64,000 bases of DNA from Gloeopeniophorella convolvens (taxonomy: Eukaryota > Basidiomycota > Agaricomycetes > Russulales): contig WTXD01000020.1 in NCBI GenBank assembly GCA_022496205.1, forward strand, positions 186,001 through 250,000. The letters are read 5' to 3'. Of this stretch, positions 57,789 to 64,000 are shown in pieces. How positions within the stretch are numbered: the stretch's first letter is position 1; every line of letters begins with the position of its first letter. The position numbers and the translations under genes were made by a program. The notes beneath the pieces are model-generated. The model made no database searches. It was given only the letters and a program-made list of their open reading frames with translations, and had not been told where the DNA came from.

Positions 57789-59754
57789 TGGAACGTAGTC
57801 AGAGGTAAGTTCGCCAGTTTGCTTGCGTTGCTAAGGGTCTAAGCCAGTTGGGGTTAGCAGTCCTACATCGGGTAACCTCGAAGATTCTTCATCATGCTTC
57901 CCGTGGACGACATACATCAGATCGCCTGCTGCACGAGCTGAGGCTCTAACAGCTCTCCAGAAGGAGACCGTCGGTCTCGAGAAGTTCCGCTTACGCACGG
58001 TGTACGCACAAATCAACACGCTCTTGCCCATCTCCCTCCTCCCTCCAGAACTTCTTTCTCGCGTCTTTCGCTTTCTCCAGGACGAAGACAACTCCCTTGT
58101 GAGCTCCAGACAGCTGGGATGGGTTGCAGTCACGCATGTGTGCCGGCAGTGGCGGCGCCTAGTGGCATTGGGAGATGCGTCTCTATGGGGCAGGATTGGA
58201 GGCCCTCGCAGTTTCCATCAAAAGTGGTTCCTCGAGATGCTCGCTCGCTCTAAGTGCGCACCAATCGACGTCACCATATCCCTCCCGGTTCCACCGCCCG
58301 AAACACTTCATGTTCTATCCTACCACATTTCCCGTGTTCGCACGTTGTTTCTATGCTGCTACGGGCCGTGTTTATATGATGCGAAAGTGCACGCACTCCT
58401 CCGCTCGGAGGCTCCGGTTATAGAAGAACTTAATATGATGGCCTCACGAGCGATGATGCCTACCGCACCAGTAGGTGTGGAAAGGGCCCCGAGGACATCC
58501 GATCTCAAGTTATTTGGCGGGCAAGCACCGAAGTTGCGGAAGATATGCCTCAGCTACTTCTGCCTTCCCTGGAGATACTTCCCGAAGTGCATCCTGACTC
58601 ATCTTCAGGTTTCTATAAACTTACAGTCTGGATTCAATCATATTTTTGGTCAACCATTGGGAAGCCTAAACCAATTCATCGACGTGCTGGCCGACAACAG
58701 TTCCACTTTGGAGTCGCTCTACCTAGATGACTGTCTGCCTTCATTACCTCAGCAGCTTCCTCGAACGGGCGCAGTCGAGCTCCCGCGCCTCTATCAACTA
58801 CATCTCAAGGGGCCGAGCTCCCGCGTCACGCATCTATTCAAGTTACTGAAGATGCCCTCCCTCATACACCTTTTCCTACACCCAGTTACTTGGAATCGCG
58901 AAGAAGTTGCATCTTGGCCAACAATCGTCCCCATTGCTATGTCATGCCTCGACAGAGTCGAGCTCCCTACATTCGGCGCCCTCGTGCTTATGATTGACTC
59001 CCTTACGACTATGGTGTACGCATCGAGCACTGCTTCCGCGTTTGACACCCGTGTTCCCCTACCCGATCAGGTCAAACTCTTACTCACGTTCCAGAATGAT
59101 TCTATGTCAGAAGGCAGATCAAATGAAATCGCTCAGGAAGTATGCGCGCCACCGCGAATGGCGAAAATGATCACCCGCCTTGATGTCACTGCCCTACGTA
59201 CTGAACATCCCACGGATTGGGCGGATCTCTTTCGGTCATTTGCAGAGGTTACTACTCTGAAAGTCAGTGGATCCAAGGCGGTGTCGCTATTACAGGCTAT
59301 GACGCTTCAGAAGCATACTCCCCCCGCCGCGATTGACGCCAACAACACAACGTCCCATCCGGAAGACACACAGCAGTGGACCGTGTTAGATGCGCCCTCG
59401 CTAGGGGCAGCTGGCGCTGGGGCCAAACCACTGCTTTTCCCTCAGCTGATGTCGCTCCACTTGAACAGCATCGATTTCAGAACCTTTATTCATGGCACAG
59501 ACACACCCTTTCATCTGGTCAGCGATCTGATCAGCCTCAGAAGCGGCCCGGATGCGAAAATCGACGAACTCATCATTACCGAGTGCATGATCGACGCTGC
59601 TGAGGCGTTTGGCCTAGGAGACCTCGTCAACGGCAAGTTCGAGTGGGACGGAGACGAGCGCTTGTCCTCGGAGGCCTCGGACTCCGACGATACGTCAGAC
59701 GGTGATGATAGCACTGGCTCGACTGGATCTAGAGACGAACTATCGCTTGGATGA
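57789..59754 (+). CDS. F-box/LRR protein 4, lineage A
   Basis: About 636 residues. Exon 1 (57789-57805, 17 nt, MERSQ) and a phase-2 intron to 57861 mirror gene 1 exactly. The F-box ISLLPPELLSRVFRFLQD and VTHVCRQWRRLVALGDASLW is followed by KWFLEMLARSKCAPIDV, shared with gene 1. LRR-like strands run to the acidic C-terminus (SDSDDTSDGDDSTG). Lineage A: it shares with gene 1 the GWVAVTHVCRQWR motif and the first-exon length, unlike genes 2, 3 and 5. Likely an SCF substrate receptor; target unknown. Confidence 0.85.
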
Positions 59755-60941
59755 TTAATCTAAATCAGATTCGGCAGAACTGGGCACCCGGATGAGTGTC
59801 ACGGGGTGAGTGTCTTCGTCAATGCTTGCTTGGCTGCCGCCGCGAATACTGAACGCAGCCCCCTGCTGCCCCCAGGTTCCATGGACAAGCCAGATTTGAA
59901 ATGTAGATACAGATCACGGTCTCAAGCGAATCCCATCACAATATGTATGAATGGTGTTCCCTTCCTGATTCATAACTATACACTCCCACCGGGGTACGCA
60001 ACATGATAGCTCTATGCTTCGTGCATGGTACACTAGAACGCTTTTGCTTTCGATGGCAAGATGCTGCTTGTAAGTCCTAGGGATTTTCCAATGATGGATC
60101 CTCGAGACCTCAGCCTAGTTCTTCTCGGTGCGGAACTGGTTCCGCACAAGCCGCCAGCAACCCACACTCTAACGCCCATACGGACTTTGCCTTGGCTAGC
60201 CGGCAGTCCGGACTCCTGCTTTACTCTGCAAGAGCAGACCGAACCCGCACCAGCGTTAACTAGCTTCTAAGGGCCAATAAAGCACGACCATGATCGAGTC
60301 ACTCGGTAAGTTTTCCGAACTTTTTGCCGCTATTCCGAAGGCTCGATGTGGCCTAGTCTCGACACGACGGATAGCAATCGCGCGCCGCAGAAGCACCAGC
60401 AGCATATTAGCGCCACCGAAACCACAGCTATTCTGTTTGCATCAAGGGGTCGTTGTCCTGGACGTGTCGATGCTTGGGACGGGCTCCAGCGCTGGCCATG
60501 GTGGGTTCCAGACGAGGACACCCGTCTAGCACTGGGAGCAAGACTGCTGAGCATATGGGGTCATACCTTGTAGGGTGAATGCGTACAGTATATCCTGAGC
60601 ATTGATCATATCACTATACCGGTGCAGGGTGATATTTGAATACTATCAAGGTGGTCTCGTGGAAATCGTCGCCCGCCAGAGGGGCCCGCACCCGGGCGTC
60701 GAAAGAGCCCCGATCCGACACCTAATATAGGGTTATGGTTCCACGGCACCGGCCGATCTCTGCGCTCCACTGCAGTGGTGACTGTAGCTTTGGATCCGGC
60801 GTCTTCCAAGCCTCCGCTGTGCTCGAGTACGTATCCAGTCAATGGGTCCTGCGAACGGGGAAATTGACCCATCGCCACAACAGCGCTGGGACGCGCGATC
60901 CCCTCAGCGTCGGACTGCCCGACCGAGTCGACCACGGCAAG
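59755..60941. other. Spacer between F-box genes 4 and 5
   Basis: 1.2 kb with no supported gene. The 5' block of gene 5 is at 60719-60749. Confidence 0.45.
60719..60749 (+). repeat. F-box 5' flanking block, gene 5
   Basis: CACCTAATATAGGGTTATGG followed by TTCCACGGCAC, about 190 bp before the gene 5 start. Confidence 0.6.
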
Positions 60942-62941
60942 ATGTCTATGCAATCCTCTGAAACCTTCGATGAAAAGTGAGTCTGTCCACCAACTGTCGC
61001 CTGCGAAGGGTGACGGTGATTCGAGCTGACTGCGTTGTGTCTTTTTCCAGCCTAACCCCGAGGCATCCTCCTGGCCTGCCTGCGGCGACCCCTCTCCCCC
61101 GAAATCCGTACCTCCGCGAAAATCTACGGTCGTCCGTTGTGAAGGAAATCGATTCTGCAGATCTCCATCTTCATGCTGTCCTGAAGGAGGCCGATACCAC
61201 GAGGCTTCGTCTACGCTCACTTTACACGCAACTGAATGCACTCGCCCCTGTCTCCCTTCTTCCGGTCGAGCTCCTTGCGCGCGTCTTTCACTTCATTCGG
61301 GATGGAACTCACGCCAACCTAGTCTTCTGGTTTCCCTTCTGGGCTACCGTCACGCATGTGTGTCGACACTGGCGTGAAGTTGCCCTCGGCGACTCGTCTT
61401 TATGGAGCGCGCTTCGCGACTTTCCGTCGTCCAGCCAGCGGTGGCTAGCCGAGATGCTCATTCGCTCGAAGGAGGCGCCTCTGCACATAGATATGCATTT
61501 CCCCCGCGCTGGATTCCTGCGTTCATTGGTCTGCCATTCCTTCCGCATCCGTACATTGATCATGGACTGCCTGGAGATCAGTGCAATGGATGACGGCCTG
61601 CAGCATCTGCTTGTCTCGGAGGCGCACCAGCTGGAAGAACTCCACCTAGCAACATTGATGTGCGCAAGTCCGCCTATTGTCGTGCTGGACGCTCTGCCTT
61701 TCTCGATGGATGGCCCATTCAAGATTTTTTCTGGACAAACGCCAAAGTTACGGCGTGTATACCTTCACGACTTCCATATTCCATGGACGTACTTTCCCAG
61801 GACTTGCTCCCTCACCCACCTCTCAGTCATCTCAACATCGTCGGGCGCTGGGGAAGTCGCTACATTAGGAAGCCTGGATGAGCTTATCGACGTATTGGCA
61901 AGTAGCCCTAACCTGAAGCGGCTTACTCTCGACCGCTGTCTGGCCCCGGTGTCATCGCAGACTGCTCTAGCAAACGTCATGATCGACCTTCCACATCTTA
62001 TCGAGCTGAATGCTATGGGGCCCAGCTCGAGCGTTCTGCGCTTGTTCCAGTCTTTCCGTGCGCCTTCCCTTTGGAGGCTTTCTTTAACTTTTGTTGCCAC
62101 GAATCACGCCGAAGTGGTGTCGCAGTCAAAAAATGCTCCCATAATTCTATCCCACTTTTATCGTATGGGTTCCGCCGTGTTCGTGACCCTTGGACTCGAC
62201 ATCAATCGCGGCGACGACCTTTCTTCTACCAAATTCACTGTAGCCGGTTACTCGTCGTGCGGTCCACCCCCCCTCTCATCCCTCCCAAAGTACAACACCG
62301 TCATCGAGCTCGAGTTCAAGAACGAGACAGGTGCCGACCATGAAGGTTCGCACGAGATCATCATACGGGAGGCGTGCGCTGCGTTCCGTATGTCGGAGCT
62401 TGAAAACCTCTTTGTCTCCTGCCCAAAAATGCGCGATCCTCCACTCTGGACGCGGCAAGTCCTCGAACGGTGCATTAACGTCGTGGAGCTCCACGCCGAT
62501 GGGTTGGGAACCGAACCGCTTTTACTATTGATGAAGCCACAAGGTCTTCCGTCCTCCGCATCTCGAACGCGGCCGCACGAAAATCGCGAGTTAGAGGGAA
62601 GAGAACAAGATTTCGAGGGCCCGCAGCGCGCGCCGGATGGGTCCGAGTCGCGGAATGCAGGCGGCGCCGCAACTGCAAGCTCAGAGCCAGCGTTGCTCTT
62701 CCCCAATCTGACCTATCTTCTCCTTGACGACCTCGATTTCCAACATCCCCACAACGGCGAACGCATCTACAACCTCGTCTTCAAGATAGTCAAACGCCGC
62801 AAGCAGTGCGGCGCACGACTTAGGAACCTTCATGTCACCAGATGCAACGTTTCCTCTTACGAGGCGGATTCACTGGAACCGCTAGTACGGAATTTTCGTT
62901 GGGACCAGGACGAAGATTCCGAACACGAAACAGACCGATAG
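60942..62941 (+). CDS. F-box/LRR protein 5, lineage B
   Basis: About 641 residues. Exon 1 (60942-60976, 35 nt, MSMQSSETFDEN) splices in phase 2 to 61051. An extra helix-forming segment, VKEIDSADLHLHAVLKEADT, absent from genes 2 and 3, precedes the F-box (VSLLPVELLARVFHFIRD, VTHVCRHWREVALGDSSLW). An LRR-like region and a charged C-terminus follow. Intact. First exon nearly identical in length and start (MSMQSS) to gene 3, so the two are probably the youngest lineage-B split. Confidence 0.87.
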
Positions 62942-63036
62942 GTACGGCGGTGCTATGGGGCCCCGGGGTATGCACGGCTGACTAGATATCCCACATCATA
63001 ATACTTATAAACGGACGGCCTTCCACGACAATATCT

Positions 63037-63068
63037 CTCGATCTCGTCTATAATCTGGAGCTACGTAT
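63037..63068 (+). repeat. Lineage-B 3' flanking block, gene 5, copy 1
   Basis: 32-bp block beginning CTCGATCTCGTCTATAATCT and ending GAGCTACGTAT. Confidence 0.6.
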
Positions 63069-63173
63069 TTCATCATATGTTATAAGATACATTTTCGGCC
63101 GGGCCATGCGCCACCGTTGGGATAAGGAGTAACGCAGCAGGGGTAGAAAGATATGTACTTACGATCATATCCT

Positions 63174-63205
63174 CTCGGCCTTATCTATAATCTGAGGCTA
63201 CGTAT
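63174..63205 (+). repeat. Lineage-B 3' flanking block, gene 5, copy 2
   Basis: 32-bp block beginning CTCGGCCTTATCTATAATCT and ending AGGCTACGTAT, 137 bp after copy 1. Confidence 0.55.
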
Positions 63206-63448
63206 CCTATGTATATATTGTCGGATATCTCAGTTAGTTTGCGGTTCATTCGTGCAGCGCGCATTTAAAGATTCTGGGGGGATCGAGTTCAATCATCGTC
63301 TATTGCCAGCAAGAGGCCAGAGGCCCGCTTCCCCCTTTGGACGGCGACGGGGTCTTCCGCGGAAACCGAGGCTCGACACGGTGACCCGTCTGATCCAATC
63401 ATGTTCGCACGATTCAAAACACATGCAGCTATAGGCGCGCGCAGGTCA

Positions 63449-64000
63449 TCACCGCTCCTGCAGCAACGCACTGCGCAAATAATGCAGCGTCCCGAAACTC
63501 TCCCTCCCGCCGCGTGCGTTCGCGTCCGCGACACCGCCGCCGTCGGGCACGGCACCCCGCCAGCGCCACACCGTGACGTACTTCCACGCGTTCCCGTGCG
63601 GCCGCGCGCCGCGCGGCACGCGCCCGTCTGCGTCGAGCACGCCCGTGTCGAGCTGTGCGGCCGAGTTCGCGTCGAGCTGGAAGAGGTCGACGGTGGCGGG
63701 CGTTGGCTCTGCGCGCACGAGCTCGGGCGGGAGCGCCCCCGCGGCGCCGGGGAGCATGACGAGCTTTAGCGCGCGCGTCTTCGGGTGGATGCGCTCGATC
63801 TGTAGAGTGGGGGTAGGAACGGGGCGGCGGGTAGGGGGGTAGAAGGGCGGCTCACGAGGGCGTCTTTCTCGACTGTCACGTTGAGCGCGGCGAAGTGCCG
63901 CTTGTACGCGAGCACGTCGCCTTCCTGCAACGCCGCGCGCCGCGCGAGATCCGCGAGCTTCCATTCGCGCAGCCCTGCGCTGCTACGTTCCCGCATGCTG
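63449..64000 (-). CDS. Conserved-looking fungal protein, 5' end cut by window
   Basis: I do not recognise this family. Two exons are visible: 64000 to about 63856 (REWKLADLARRAALQEGDVL, AYKRHFAALNVTVEKDALV) and, after a GT/AG intron of about 57 nt, about 63798-63449 (IHPKTRALKLVMLPG, LDADGRVPRGARPHGNAWKYVTVWRW, GTLHYLRSALLQER). Trp-rich and Arg-rich blocks and a clean intron argue it is real. An in-frame ATG lies at 63996, but the frame is open to the window edge, so the gene probably continues beyond it. Strongly GC-rich codons like CCH1. Confidence 0.65.

Larger units (their letters stand above)
62942..63448. other. 3' region of F-box gene 5
   Basis: Contains two lineage-B 3' blocks (63037-63068 and 63174-63205) instead of one, so this 3' region has a local duplication of its own. 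No gene supported before 63449. Confidence 0.5.

Noticed and set aside
1..64000. CRISPR arrays, bacterial operons, rRNA or snRNA genes
   Set aside because: None seen; the gene structure is eukaryotic throughout.

Overview
This is a 64 kb piece of a filamentous basidiomycete nuclear genome, most likely an Agaricomycete and possibly of polypore type. The signs are genes split by many 48-70 nt introns, GC-rich coding DNA, fungal-type genes (CCH1 calcium channel, epsin, MDR enoyl-reductase-like and MFS families), an expanded F-box/LRR family and mobile elements typical of mushrooms. No species can be named from the sequence alone.

Layout. (1) 1-14.2 kb is a mobile-element zone. It starts with a decayed LINE fragment (RNase H end, 141-737) and a poorly defined basic protein (about 1202-2002). 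Next comes a divergent two-gene element: a large zinc-finger transposase-like gene of about 14 exons (2681-7005, minus) and an intron-rich partner gene (about 7039-8864, plus). The zone ends with a tyrosine-recombinase retrotransposon of DIRS/Ngaro type whose Gag, RT-RNase H and recombinase frames are all open (9716-14011). (2) 14.2-16.5 kb carries no gene I can support. (3) 16.5-32 kb is housekeeping: CCH1 calcium channel, eIF3a (convergent with CCH1), the KEOPS kinase Bud32 and a monocarboxylate-type MFS transporter. (4) 33-38 kb holds three paralogous medium-chain reductases, two in tandem and one inverted. (5) 38.9-49.4 kb holds an intron-rich sugar-porter MFS gene, an epsin gene, a tRNA-Gly(UCC), a small cysteine-rich protein and an M24 prolidase/Xaa-Pro aminopeptidase. 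(6) 49.7-63 kb is an array of five same-strand F-box genes from two interleaved lineages. All share a tiny first exon and a phase-2 intron. Several also share recognisable 5' and 3' flanking blocks, so whole gene units were duplicated. (7) The right edge cuts an unrecognised gene.

The most interesting points are the two-gene element at 2.7-8.9 kb and the F-box array. In the array one gene has a perfect 84-bp tandem duplication of its first exon and another has a one-base frameshift in a C run. The tyrosine-recombinase element is also notable: its RT and recombinase genes overlap by ATGA, its RT frame stays open under the whole gag gene, and a 19-A run lies 159 bp beyond its last stop codon.

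All introns are deduced by eye from reading frame, GT/AG signals and paralog comparison. No alignment or database search was possible.
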